Below are positions 25,487-33,646 of a DNA stretch of 64,000 bases, piece by piece. Every line of letters begins with the position of its first letter. Positions within the stretch are counted from its first letter, which is position 1. The notes under the pieces were generated by a model. It had not been told where the DNA came from and did not search any database. It saw only the letters and a program-made list of their open reading frames with translations. The translations under genes and the position numbers were made by a program. The DNA lies in assembly GCA_963711095.1 (NCBI GenBank), contig CAVQCX010000018.1:310001-374000 (forward strand). The letters run 5' to 3'. This DNA comes from CAVQCX01 sp963711095 (lineage in GTDB: Bacteria; Pseudomonadota; Gammaproteobacteria; Chromatiales; Chromatiaceae).

Positions 25487-25522
25487 GGGCTTGGGCTTGG
25501 GCTTGGGCTTGGGCTTGGGCTC
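25487..25522. repeat. GGGCTT hexanucleotide tandem repeat
   Basis: Five perfect GGGCTT units at 25487-25516 followed by GGGCTC at 25517-25522. The tract lies immediately upstream of the start codon of the deleted rhomboid gene. Such tracts expand and contract by slipped-strand mispairing. Confidence 0.9.
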
Positions 25523-25827
25523 GGCCAGGCTGCTGCGATTCTATCCCAGTGCCCGACCGGATCGGCGGGGTCCCGCTGCAGACCGGGGGCGCGGCATCGG
25601 CAGCGAGCTGCTCGGTGCCACCGAGCGTGCCGCCCACGCCAGCGCACCCCGCGGGCTGCCGGTCAAGACGCAGCCTGGCGCTGTGAGGCTCTTTCGCGCC
25701 CGGGGGCTCGCGCCCCCTGGCGGTAGCGAATCCGCCCAGGGACTATGCGCACCGGTTGTGGATGCCCTTCGAGGACTGAAGCGCATCCTCGATCGTCGGG
25801 CCCGGGCGGTTCTGCCACAATGCGTCC
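25523..25827. other. Intergenic region upstream of radical SAM gene
   Basis: About 300 bases, no gene supported on either strand. It contains the sequences upstream of two divergent loci (the rhomboid remnant and the radical SAM gene). Confidence 0.45.
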
Positions 25828-26908
25828 ATGACCCAGCGATCCCTTCGACCAGGCACCCGCCGCGGCCGCGGCGCCGCGAGCAATCCGGCCAATCGCTACG
25901 AAGAGCGCCACTACGAGGCCTTCGACGACGGCTGGTGCTCCCCTGGGCCCGAGCCCGAGTCGGTGTCCACCACGCTGACGCCGGACGCCAGCCGCACCCT
26001 GATCAGCCGCAACAGCTCTCCGGATGTGCCCTTCGACCGCTCCATCAATCCTTATCGGGGCTGCGAGCACGGCTGCATCTACTGCTACGCCCGCCCGAGC
26101 CACGCCTGGCTGGGACTCTCGCCAGGGATCGATTTCGAGACCCGGCTGTTCTACAAGCCCGACGCGCCCGAGCTGCTGCGCCGGGAAGCTCGGCGCGCGC
26201 GCCTATCGCTGCGCGCCGATCGCGCTCGGCGTCAACACCGACGCCTGGCAGCCGGCGGAGCGGCGCCTGGGCATCACGCGGCGGGTGCTCGAGGTGCTGC
26301 TGGAGCACCACCATCCGCTCACCCTGATCACCAAGTCGGCGCTGGTAGAGCGCGACCTGGACCTCCTGGGCGAGCTGGCTCGGCTCCGCCTGGTCCACGC
26401 CATGGTCTCGGTGACGACCCTGGATGCCGACCTGGCACGGCGCCTGGAGCCGCGTGCCGCGGCACCCCGACGGCGCCTGGAGACCCTGGGGCGCCTGGCC
26501 GCGGCGGGTGTCCCATCGGGGGTGATGGTCGCCCCCGTGATCCCGGCACTCACCGATCCCGAGCTGGAGCGCATTCTCACCGCCGGACGCGACGCCGGCG
26601 CCCGGGAGGCCGGCTACGTGCTGCTGCGCCTACCCCTGGAGGTCGAGCCGCTGTTCGTGCAATGGCTGGGCGAGCACCGCCCCACAATGACCGAGCGGGT
26701 GCTCAACCGGGTGCGCGATACCCGCGGGGGGACGCTCAATGACCCCCGCTTCGGCTCGCGCATGCGCGGTGCCGGGGCTTACGCAGACCTGATCGCCCAG
26801 CGTTTCCGTGTCGCCTATCATCGGTTGGGCTTCGAGGGGCATGTCCCTCTCGACTGCGGCCTGTTCCGCATCCCCGAGGGGCCTGGGACGCAGCTCGGGC
26901 TGTTCTGA
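25828..26908 (+). pseudogene. PA0069-family radical SAM protein with one frameshift
   Basis: The first frame gives MTQRSLRPGTRRGRGAASNP, then RSINPYRGCEHGCIYCYARP with the CxxxCxxC iron-sulfur motif near residue 82. After FYKPDAPELLRRE the frame changes: the +1-shifted frame continues LGARAYRCAPIALGVNTDAW and runs to GTQLGLF at 26908. Removing one base near 26187 (GGGAAGCTCGG) restores a 359-residue protein of normal family length. Both halves are well conserved, so this is a recent mutation or a sequencing error. The family is of unknown substrate, related to the spore photoproduct lyase-type SplB group. No programmed-frameshift signal is obvious. Confidence 0.88.
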
Positions 26909-27037
26909 GCCGTTCGTGCCCGAGGCCCTGGGCATCCGCGCGAGCCGGGCCCATGATTAGGGTGTCGCCCGCGCGGCTATGTTGTCCCGCCCTCGGGCGC
27001 CGGCCGGCAGCCATTCCAACCCACGGAGACCCCAGCC

Positions 27038-27508
27038 ATGAGCCTGACCCTGACCTCGGCGGCTTTCGCAGCCGGCGCCACTATCCCCAAGGTCCACACC
27101 TGCGACGGCGAGGATCGATCGCCGCCGCTCGCTTGGACGGGCGTCCCCGCCGGGACCCGGAGCCTGGTGCTGATCGTCGACGACCCCGACGCTCCGGACC
27201 CGGTGGCCCCCCGAATGACCTGGGTGCACTGGCTGCTCTACAACCTGCCGGCGGACCTGCAGGGGCTCCCCGAGGGTGTGCCCGACGAGCAGCTGCCCGA
27301 AGGCACCGGCCAGGGGGTCAACGACTGGAAGCGCACCGGCTACGGTGGCCCCTGTCCCCCAATCGGCCGGCACCGCTATTTCCACAAGCTCTATGCCCTC
27401 GACGCGCACCTACCCGACCTGAATCGCCCGACCAAGCCGAAGCTGCTCCAGGCAATGGATGGGCACATCCTGGAGCAGGCCGAGCTGATGGGGACCTACC
27501 AGCGTTGA
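27038..27508 (+). CDS. YbhB/YbcL family Raf-kinase-inhibitor-like (PEBP) protein
   Basis: A 156-residue PEBP-fold protein. Family blocks are LVLIVDDPDAPDPVAPRMTW, VHWLLYNLP and GRHRYFHKLYALD, which line the anion-binding pocket. The N-terminus (KVHTCDGEDRSPPLAWTG) matches bacterial YbhB. No signal peptide, so cytoplasmic. Function of bacterial members is unresolved. Confidence 0.92.
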   Translation: MSLTLTSAAFAAGATIPKVHTCDGEDRSPPLAWTGVPAGTRSLVLIVDDPDAPDPVAPRMTWVHWLLYNLPADLQGLPEGVPDEQLPEGTGQGVNDWKRTGYGGPCPPIGRHRYFHKLYALDAHLPDLNRPTKPKLLQAMDGHILEQAELMGTYQR

Positions 27509-27642
27509 CCCGGAGCGGCGCCCCGGCGCTGCAGCGGAAACGCAGCCAGGGGTCCGAAAAAGGTCAGCATCGCTCGCCCGTCGCTCCTGCTTCTGGATAG
27601 GCTGATGCTGCTGCGGGGCGTGCCCGGCGCCCAGCGCGGCGG

Positions 27643-28311
27643 CTATGGCCGAGCCAGACCTTGGAGAAACACCAGCGTCTCCGCCAGCACCGCCGCGAGG
27701 TTTTGGCTCTCGGTTCGCCCGGATGCCCGGCGCGGCTTGAAGCTGTGCTCGCCTTCCTCGATCCAGGCGAGCCGCACAGCGGGAGCGAGCCGGTAGCCGG
27801 CCACTTCTGCCCGGCTGCCGAAAGGGTCACGGGTACCCTGGCAGATCAGAGTCGGGGTACGGATGGTCTGCAGGTGCGCAGTGCGCAGTCGCTCGGGCCT
27901 GCCCGGCGGATGAAAGGGATAGCCCAGGCAGACCAGCCCCGCGACCTGCTCCTGATCCGCGAGCAGGCTCGCCATGCGCCCCCCCAGGGACTTGCCGCCG
28001 ATGACCAGGGCGTCGCGCGGGCAGCCCTCGGAGACCACCCTGGCGATGACCTCGCGCCAGGTCGCGAGCAGTACCGGCTCGCGATCGGGCGGGCGCTGTC
28101 GAGCACCCTGCGAGCGCTCGACCATGTAGGGGAACCCGAAGCGCACCACGCGCACACCTGCCGCCGCCAGCCCCTGGGCGATCGCCTGCATGAACGGCGA
28201 GCCCATGCCCTGACCGGCCCCGTGGGCGAGGGCCAGGGTCCAGGCGGCGTCGGGGCCGTCGACCAGCCAGCCCGGGCCTGCGGAGGGACTCAAGGCGCGC
28301 AGATCTCGCAC
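27643..28311 (-). CDS. Alpha/beta family hydrolase (KANSL3/Tex30-like)
   Basis: About 222 residues with the alpha/beta-hydrolase order: LALAHGAGQGMGSPFM (oxyanion region), ALVIGGKSLGGRMASLL (nucleophile elbow GKSLGG), QGTRDPFGSRAEV (acid) and EEGEHSFKPR (catalytic His). This is the group of small hydrolases annotated as KAT8 NSL complex-like or dienelactone-hydrolase-like. GTG 28311 is chosen as start because homology begins there; it overlaps the end of the uracil-DNA glycosylase gene by 20 bases, so the genes are coupled. Confidence 0.82.
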   Translation of the reverse strand: MRDLRALSPSAGPGWLVDGPDAAWTLALAHGAGQGMGSPFMQAIAQGLAAAGVRVVRFGFPYMVERSQGARQRPPDREPVLLATWREVIARVVSEGCPRDALVIGGKSLGGRMASLLADQEQVAGLVCLGYPFHPPGRPERLRTAHLQTIRTPTLICQGTRDPFGSRAEVAGYRLAPAVRLAWIEEGEHSFKPRRASGRTESQNLAAVLAETLVFLQGLARP

Positions 28312-28898
28312 CAGGCGGGGTGCGCGGCGATCAGGTCCAGGGCCCGTGCCAGCAGCCACCGTCCGGGCTCAGTGCGGTGCCAGGTGGAGGCGCCCGAGGG
28401 ATGGGGCAGGGGTATGATGTCGGTGTCGGGCAGGGTGGCGACCCGGTGGCTGGCACCGATCACCTCGGCGAGCCGGTCGCATTCCAGGTAGAGACCGATC
28501 GCCAGCTTGCCCACCGGCAGGATCAGGCGCGGCTGCAGAATCCTCAGCTCAGCGCTCAGCCAGCGCCCGCAGCGCTTGACCTCGTCAGGCGAGGGCACGC
28601 GGTCGCCGCCGCGCAGGGCCTTTCCGGGGTAGCAGCGGCACACCGCAGCCATGTAGACCCGACTGCGAAATGCCTCCTCCCCCAGCCCTATGCCCTCGAG
28701 CCAGCGAAACAGGGTCTTGCCGGCGGTCCAGGCGAAGGGTCTGCCGGCCGGCCCCTCCTTGGCTCCTGGCGCCTGGCCGATCAGCAGCACCGGGGAGACC
28801 ACCGGCCGACCGATCACCACCGGCCCGATCATCTCGGGACAGAGCCGGCAGGCCTTGAGCGCGGTCTGATGCTTACGGATGGCTTGAAGGGCGTCCAC
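28290..28898 (-). CDS. Uracil-DNA glycosylase family protein
   Basis: About 202 residues. The N-terminus CRLCPEMIGPVV holds a CxxC pair as in iron-sulfur type UDGs, and SPVLLIGQAPGAKEGPAGRP is the family's glycosylase motif A (GQAPG). Motif B appears as PLPHPSGASTWH. These enzymes remove uracil from DNA; this short branch often lacks the full cluster, and only some cysteines are visible here. GTG 28898 is the first sensible start. A much longer frame on the same strand up to 30125 is not coding. Confidence 0.85.
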   Translation of the reverse strand: MDALQAIRKHQTALKACRLCPEMIGPVVIGRPVVSPVLLIGQAPGAKEGPAGRPFAWTAGKTLFRWLEGIGLGEEAFRSRVYMAAVCRCYPGKALRGGDRVPSPDEVKRCGRWLSAELRILQPRLILPVGKLAIGLYLECDRLAEVIGASHRVATLPDTDIIPLPHPSGASTWHRTEPGRWLLARALDLIAAHPAWCEICAP

Positions 28899-28915
28899 AG
28901 GGACTTCATCATTCT

Positions 28916-29143
28916 GTGTCAGGGTGCCAAAGGATTCGCGAATTGATCGAAACCTTGCTCGGGATGGGCATAGGCGCGGCGCTGCTGGCGCTGCTCGCCT
29001 GGATGGTGCCCATTCTACTGATCCTGCGCTCCGACAGAACCTCGGGCGCCGAGAAGCTGCTGTGGCTCCTCGCCGTGCTCTTCGTGTCCTGGTTTGTCTG
29101 GATCTTCTATGCCCTGCTGGCGCCGCTCGACGAGCGGCGCTGA
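28916..29143 (+). CDS. Small two-helix membrane protein (PLDc_N-like)
   Basis: A 75-residue protein with two membrane helices, MGIGAALLALLAWMVPILLI and LLWLLAVLFVSWFVWIFYAL, joined by LRSDRTSGAEK and ending LLAPLDERR. The two-helix layout with a short basic loop and WxxYLL-like exit resembles the phospholipase D N-terminal (PLDc_N) type of small proteins. Starts at GTG 28916, TTG 28943 or ATG 28964 are all possible. It diverges from the glycosylase gene. Confidence 0.65.
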   Translation: MSGCQRIRELIETLLGMGIGAALLALLAWMVPILLILRSDRTSGAEKLLWLLAVLFVSWFVWIFYALLAPLDERR

Positions 29144-29159
29144 TGCCCCGGAGACTGCC

Positions 29160-30161
29160 ATGAAAGCCATGCTGATGACCCGCCCCGGCGGCCCCGAAGT
29201 GCTTGAGTACGCGGACATCCCCGAGCCCAGGGTCAGCGGACCGACCCAGCTCAAGGTGCGCCTCAAGGCCGCCGGCATCAATCCCATCGACACCAAGCTG
29301 CGCGCCCGCGGCCTGTTGTTCCCGGATGCCCTGCCGGCGGTGCTCGGCTGCGACGGCGCGGGCGAGGTCGTGGAGGTGGGCGCGCAGGTCGGGCGCTTCC
29401 GGCCCGGCGACCCGGTCTGGCTCTGCAACGGCGGCCTGGGCGGCGAGCCGGGCAACTACGCCGAGTACACCCTGGTGGAGGAGGCGGTCGCCCAGCCCAA
29501 GCCCGCCGCCCTCGACTTTGTGCAGGCCGCGGCGGCCCCGCTGGTGCTGCTCACCGCCTGGGAGGCCCTGTTCGACCGGGCGCACCTGCGCGCCGGGCAG
29601 ACGGTGCTGATCCATGGCGGCGCCGGCGGCGTGGGCCATGTCGCTGTGCAGCTCGCCCGCCACGCCGGCGCAAGGGTGTGCGCCACGGTAAGCGACCAGG
29701 ACAAGGCGCAGCGGGTGCGCAGCCTGGGCGCCGAGCAGGTGGTGCTCTACCGGGACCAGGATGTCGTGGATGCGGTGCGCGAGTGGACCGGGGGACGCGG
29801 GGTCGATGTCGCTTTGGACACCGTGGGGCCGGAGGTGTTTCGGCGCAGCATCCCGGCGGTCGCCCACTATGGCAATCTGGTCACTATCCTGGAGCCGGGA
29901 GCCGAGGCGGACTGGAAGGAGGCGCGCCTGCGCAACCTGAGCATCGGATTGGAGCTGATGCTCACCCCTCAGCTCGCGGCGCTGCCCGAGGCTCGCGCCC
30001 ACCAGGGCGAGATCCTGCGCCGCTGCACCGAGCTGGTCGACCGGGGCGAGCTGCGCATCGAGGTGCAGCAGTCCTTCCCGCTGGAGCAGGCCGCCGAAGC
30101 GCACCGGCTGCTGGAGCAAGGGCATCTGCGGGGCAAGCTGGTGCTCAGGATCGACGACTGA
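29160..30161 (+). CDS. Zinc-independent quinone oxidoreductase-like MDR protein
   Basis: A 333-residue medium-chain dehydrogenase/reductase. N-terminal MKAMLMTRPGGPEVLEYADI and GINPIDTKLRARG are typical of the quinone-oxidoreductase (QOR) branch; the nucleotide site is VLIHGGAGGVGHVAVQLARH near residue 145. Catalytic-zinc ligands of alcohol dehydrogenases are absent. It reduces enones or quinones with NADPH. ATG 29160 has a GGAGAC stretch upstream; the 66 residues readable before it are not homologous. Confidence 0.9.
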   Translation: MKAMLMTRPGGPEVLEYADIPEPRVSGPTQLKVRLKAAGINPIDTKLRARGLLFPDALPAVLGCDGAGEVVEVGAQVGRFRPGDPVWLCNGGLGGEPGNYAEYTLVEEAVAQPKPAALDFVQAAAAPLVLLTAWEALFDRAHLRAGQTVLIHGGAGGVGHVAVQLARHAGARVCATVSDQDKAQRVRSLGAEQVVLYRDQDVVDAVREWTGGRGVDVALDTVGPEVFRRSIPAVAHYGNLVTILEPGAEADWKEARLRNLSIGLELMLTPQLAALPEARAHQGEILRRCTELVDRGELRIEVQQSFPLEQAAEAHRLLEQGHLRGKLVLRIDD

Positions 30162-30171
30162 GCCCGCCGGA

Positions 30172-30684
30172 GTGGTGCGGGTCGCGCTACTCTCGGATAC
30201 CCACGGGGTGCTCGATCCCCGGGTCGGCGCAACGCTGCACGGCTGCGATTACGCGGTCCACGCCGGTGACGTCGGCAACGGCACGGTTCTCGAAGCACTC
30301 AGGCGTTGCGGCGGCCAGGTGATCGCCGTGCGCGGCAATAACGACACGCCCGGCAAGTGGCCCGTGGGAGAGCAGGAGATCCTGGAGCAGCTGCCCGACG
30401 AGGCGACTCTGGAGCTGCCCGGTGGGCGCCTGGCGGTGGTCCACGGCGACCGGGTCAACCCGGCCAGCCAGCGCCACGCGCGGCTGCGCCGCCGTTATGC
30501 GGATGCCCGGCTGGTGGTCTACGGGCACAGCCACCGCCTGGTCTGCGATCGCCGCAGCCTGCCCTGGGTCGTCAATCCGGGCGCGGCGGGCAACAGCCGC
30601 ACCTTCGGTGGACCGTCGCTGCTGCTCTTGACTGTGGCGGAGGGGATCTGGGAGCTGGAGTCTCTGCGCTTTCCCCGGAGCTGA
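30172..30684 (+). CDS. YfcE/MJ0936-type metallophosphoesterase
   Basis: A 170-residue calcineurin-like phosphoesterase. Metal motifs are SDTHGVLDP (DxH), HAGDVGNG (GDxxx), RGNNDTPG (GN[HD]), and later HGDRVNPAS and YGHSHRLV. The start is GTG 30172 (VVRVALLSDTHG), 10 bases after the upstream stop. YfcE-type enzymes hydrolyse artificial phosphodiesters; the natural substrate is unknown. Confidence 0.9.
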   Translation: MVRVALLSDTHGVLDPRVGATLHGCDYAVHAGDVGNGTVLEALRRCGGQVIAVRGNNDTPGKWPVGEQEILEQLPDEATLELPGGRLAVVHGDRVNPASQRHARLRRRYADARLVVYGHSHRLVCDRRSLPWVVNPGAAGNSRTFGGPSLLLLTVAEGIWELESLRFPRS

Positions 30685-30705
30685 AGCCGCGCCGCGTGGG
30701 GGGTG

Positions 30706-31698
30706 TCAAAGCTTGTCGGATACCTCAAGATCGTCGCCGCTGCCGAAGTGACGGTCCGGCCCGGCCGAAAGCACCCGGAATCCGGCGCCGGCGGGCTCGT
30801 AACGCATCGCCGTACCCCAAGGGTCCTGCAGGTCGGCGTCTTGCAGGCCCATGTCCTGGCGCAGTCTTCCGATGGTCACCTGGCTGGGGTCGTAGCCGAT
30901 CCCGAATTGGATCATCCAGACCTTGACCGAGCGGGCCAGGCTGCGCAGTCGCTGCTCGGCCTCGCTGGGGGGCTGCACAGGGCTCGCCGGCGGGACCAGC
31001 GGAGCCACCACGGAAGGGGCCTCGCCGTTGCCGCCCCCCAGCCACAGATAGGCCCCAACGGTCAGCAGCGCGAGCACCAGCGCGGCGCCTGCACCCAGAA
31101 CGAGGGCGCTGGGGCCCCGTTTGGGAGCCGCCTCGGCCGAGCCTGCGACACTGGCCCAGTCCGCATGCGCGCGGGTATCGAAGAACTGTTCGTGTCCGGC
31201 ATCCGCCTCCGGCGGTGATGCCTGGTCGGTATGCTCGGGCGGCTTCGAGGCAGGCGCCGGCTCCACCTCGGGCGGCGCGCGGCGCGCTGCCGGCGCGCTG
31301 CTGGGGCGCCCGTCCGCATGGGTCTGGGCAAGACCTCCGAACGCGGTTGCCTCGATCTCGATGATCTCGACGCCCCCACCCGACGCCGCCGGCGGCTTGG
31401 TGTCTGGCGCGGCTGCGGGGCCCGGTACCGGCGCGGGCTCCAGTACAGCCTCCAGCTGGAGCTCGGCCAGCGCCTCGACACTCGCCGGCACCCCGGCCGC
31501 CTCCAACCGCGAGCACAGGGCCTCTGCCTCACCCTTCCCGAGCTCCTGCTGCAGCGGGATGCGTCGACCGGAGAGCAGCCGCGCCGCGCGCTCCGGCGAA
31601 ACGTGCAGCAGCTCGGTCAGCAGCGCGCTGGCCTGGTTGGAGTCCGCCGACTCGCTGAGCCGACCCTCCAGTACGACCCGGTATTTCTGTTCTGTCAT
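30706..31698 (-). CDS. Hypothetical membrane protein, paralogue of the 20770 gene
   Basis: A 330-residue protein. Residues 1-75 (QKYRVVLEGRLSESAD, RAARLLSGRRIPLQQELGKG) match the N-terminal domain of the 20770 gene (LTGEPKLGE, RRLLSGKPRAVGRPV). After a Pro/Ala-rich linker there is one membrane helix, ALVLGAGAALVLALLTVGAY, near residue 205. The C-terminus LQDPWGTAMRYEPAGAGFRV, LSAGPDRHFGSGDDLEV matches the same tail as in the paralogue. It lacks the zinc ribbon and DUF2628 parts. Probably anchored with the tail in the periplasm. Confidence 0.75.
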   Translation of the reverse strand: MTEQKYRVVLEGRLSESADSNQASALLTELLHVSPERAARLLSGRRIPLQQELGKGEAEALCSRLEAAGVPASVEALAELQLEAVLEPAPVPGPAAAPDTKPPAASGGGVEIIEIEATAFGGLAQTHADGRPSSAPAARRAPPEVEPAPASKPPEHTDQASPPEADAGHEQFFDTRAHADWASVAGSAEAAPKRGPSALVLGAGAALVLALLTVGAYLWLGGGNGEAPSVVAPLVPPASPVQPPSEAEQRLRSLARSVKVWMIQFGIGYDPSQVTIGRLRQDMGLQDADLQDPWGTAMRYEPAGAGFRVLSAGPDRHFGSGDDLEVSDKL

Positions 31699-31882
31699 GG
31701 GGACCTTCGCGTTCGCTGACAGTGGCGTCGCCCTAACCCCCTGGGCCGCACAACTATAGCAGGGGCGAACCGCGAAGAATATGCAGCCCGCACCGCCCTC
31801 CCACGGCGTTGGCGCGCGCCCGGACCGACCCGTTTAGCCGGCGCCAGCGGAGTAGAATTGGCACCCGCCCAGGATATCGACC

Positions 31883-32662
31883 ATGAGCGCCTATCCCAAG
31901 CCTCCGAAATCGCTGCTTCGCAAGGTCGGGCGTGCGATCGCCGACTACGCCATGATCCGGCACGGCGATCGCATCCTGCTCGGGGTCTCCGGAGGCAAGG
32001 ACTCGCTGAGCCTGCTGCACCTGCTGCATCACCTGCGCAGCTATGCCCCGGTGCGCTTCGAGCTGGCGGCAATCACCGTTGACCCCGAAGTCGAGGGGTT
32101 CGACCCTTCGGGGCTTCGAGAGCATTATCGGGCCCTCGGCGTCCCCTACGCCTATGTGGAGCAGCCGATCATGCGGCAGGCCCAGGAGCACATGGACGGC
32201 GACTCGTTCTGCGCCTACTGCTCGCGCATGAAGCGCGGCATCATGTACACCATCTGCCGGCGCCAGGGATACAACGTGCTCGCGCTCGCCCAGCACCTGG
32301 ACGACCTGGCGGAGAGCTTCCTTCTGTCGGCCTTTCACGGCGGGCAGCTGCGTACCATGAAGGCCCATTACCTCAACGATGCGGGCGACGTGCGCGTCAT
32401 CCGCCCGCTGGTCTACTGTCGCGAGACCCAGACCGCCGCATTCGCGGCCCGGGCCGCCCTGCCGGTGGTCCCGGACAGCTGTCCGGCCTGCTTCTCGGCC
32501 CCCACCCAGCGCGCCTACATGAAGAGCCTGCTGGCGCGCGAGGAGCGGGCGATCCCGCAGCTGTTCGCCAATCTGCTGCATGCCATGCGTCCGCTGATGG
32601 CCGCAGGCGTCCCTGGGCAGACCGCGCGCACCCCGCCCGGCTCGAGCGAGCCCCAAGACTGA
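31883..32662 (+). CDS. TtcA-like tRNA 2-thiocytidine biosynthesis / PP-loop ATPase
   Basis: A 259-residue N-type PP-loop ATPase. The adenylation motif is GVSGGKDSLSLLHLLHHL near residue 35. CAYCSRMKRG provides a CxxC pair, and CPACF a second, as in the iron-sulfur TtcA/TtuA enzymes that thiolate tRNA. It lacks ~50 residues compared with E. coli TtcA (311) and its CPAC block differs from the classical PCNLCG, so it could be a TtcA-like paralogue rather than TtcA itself. Confidence 0.8.
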   Translation: MSAYPKPPKSLLRKVGRAIADYAMIRHGDRILLGVSGGKDSLSLLHLLHHLRSYAPVRFELAAITVDPEVEGFDPSGLREHYRALGVPYAYVEQPIMRQAQEHMDGDSFCAYCSRMKRGIMYTICRRQGYNVLALAQHLDDLAESFLLSAFHGGQLRTMKAHYLNDAGDVRVIRPLVYCRETQTAAFAARAALPVVPDSCPACFSAPTQRAYMKSLLAREERAIPQLFANLLHAMRPLMAAGVPGQTARTPPGSSEPQD

Positions 32663-32782
32663 GCCGCGCCCGGCCATTGTTGCATTCCCGGCAAGGGTGT
32701 TTTCCCGGCGCGGCACCTTGTTCTTAAGCCCGGGTGGCCCCCATGCTGGGAGCACCGCAGGCAGCCCAACAGGAGACCGACC

Positions 32783-33481
32783 ATGATCCAGCTGCGCCCC
32801 GCCGCCGAGCGCGGCCACAGCCACCACGGATGGCTGGACAGCTACCACAGCTTCTCATTCGCCGATTATTACGACGCCCGCCACATGGGCTTCTCCAACC
32901 TGCGGGTCATTAACGACGACACCGTAGCCCCGGGCCAGGGATTCGCGACCCACGGACACCGCGACATGGAGATCGTCAGCTATGTGCTCTCGGGCGCCCT
33001 GGCGCACAAGGACAGCCTCGGCAACGGCTCGGTGATCCGCCCCGGTGACGTGCAGCGCATGAGTGCCGGCACCGGCGTGCAGCACAGCGAATTCAACCCA
33101 TCCGCCTCCGAGCCGGTGCATTTCCTGCAGATCTGGCTGCTGCCCAACCGCCAGGGCATAGCGCCCGGCTACGCCCAGCGGCAATTCTCCGCCGAGGAGC
33201 GTCGCGGCCGCCTGCGCCTGCTGGTCTCCCCCGACGCACGCGACGGCTCGCTCGGCGCCCAGCAGGACGGGCTGCTCTACGGCGCCCTGCTGGGGGCGGG
33301 GCAGACCCTGGAGCATCGGCCCGGAGCGGGCCGGCGCAGCTACCTGCACCTCGCGCAGGGAGCGCTCGAGCTGAACGGCCAGCGCCTCGGCAGCGGCGAC
33401 GGCGCGCGCATCGAGGACGAGCCGATGCTGAGCATCAGCGCCCTGGGCGAGACCGAGCTGCTGCTGTTTGACCTGCCCTGA
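32783..33481 (+). CDS. Pirin family protein (YhaK/YhhW-like bicupin)
   Basis: A 232-residue bicupin. The metal-binding N-terminal cupin shows ATHGHRDMEIVSYVLSGALA and QHSEFNPS (His, His, His, Glu pattern), and the N-terminus SFSFADYYDARHMGFSNLRV is strongly conserved in YhhW-type pirins. Such proteins have quercetinase-like activity or act as redox sensors; the in vivo role is open. The C-terminal cupin is degenerate, as usual. RBS AGGAGA at 32770-32775. Confidence 0.93.
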   Translation: MIQLRPAAERGHSHHGWLDSYHSFSFADYYDARHMGFSNLRVINDDTVAPGQGFATHGHRDMEIVSYVLSGALAHKDSLGNGSVIRPGDVQRMSAGTGVQHSEFNPSASEPVHFLQIWLLPNRQGIAPGYAQRQFSAEERRGRLRLLVSPDARDGSLGAQQDGLLYGALLGAGQTLEHRPGAGRRSYLHLAQGALELNGQRLGSGDGARIEDEPMLSISALGETELLLFDLP

Positions 33482-33585
33482 TCCGGGGCCGGACGGAGCA
33501 GGCCTGCCGGGTCCCCGGGGCCCTTCCCGGACGCGGCCGGCTATAGTCTTCTCAGCAGCCGCCGCCATAGCGCAGGGGCCGGCCC

Positions 33586-33613
33586 TTGAAAAAGAAAGAC
33601 TAATCTCTATATT
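33586..33613 (+). promoter_or_regulatory. Sigma-70-like promoter of RND efflux operon
   Basis: A -35 box TTGAAA at 33586-33591 and a -10 box TATATT at 33608-33613, spacer 16 bases, in an AT-rich stretch within GC-rich surroundings. It lies ~35 bases before the adaptor start codon at 33647. Confidence 0.65.
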
Positions 33614-33628
33614 AGTGTTTTCTAATAT
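33609..33628. promoter_or_regulatory. Perfect palindromic operator, ArsR-type candidate
   Basis: ATATTAG (33609-33615), a 6-base spacer, then CTAATAT (33622-33628) form a perfect inverted repeat overlapping the predicted -10 box. This layout fits ArsR-family repressors such as BigR/SqrR-type thiol sensors; no regulator gene is adjacent, so the repressor must be elsewhere. Identity of the regulator is inference. Confidence 0.7.
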
Positions 33629-33646
33629 TTAGAGGGCACGCCCGCC

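Noticed and set aside
28290..30125. 611-residue minus-strand frame over the uracil-DNA glycosylase and the quinone reductase gene
   Set aside because: Only the last ~200 residues are glycosylase; the rest is antisense to a clear MDR enzyme.
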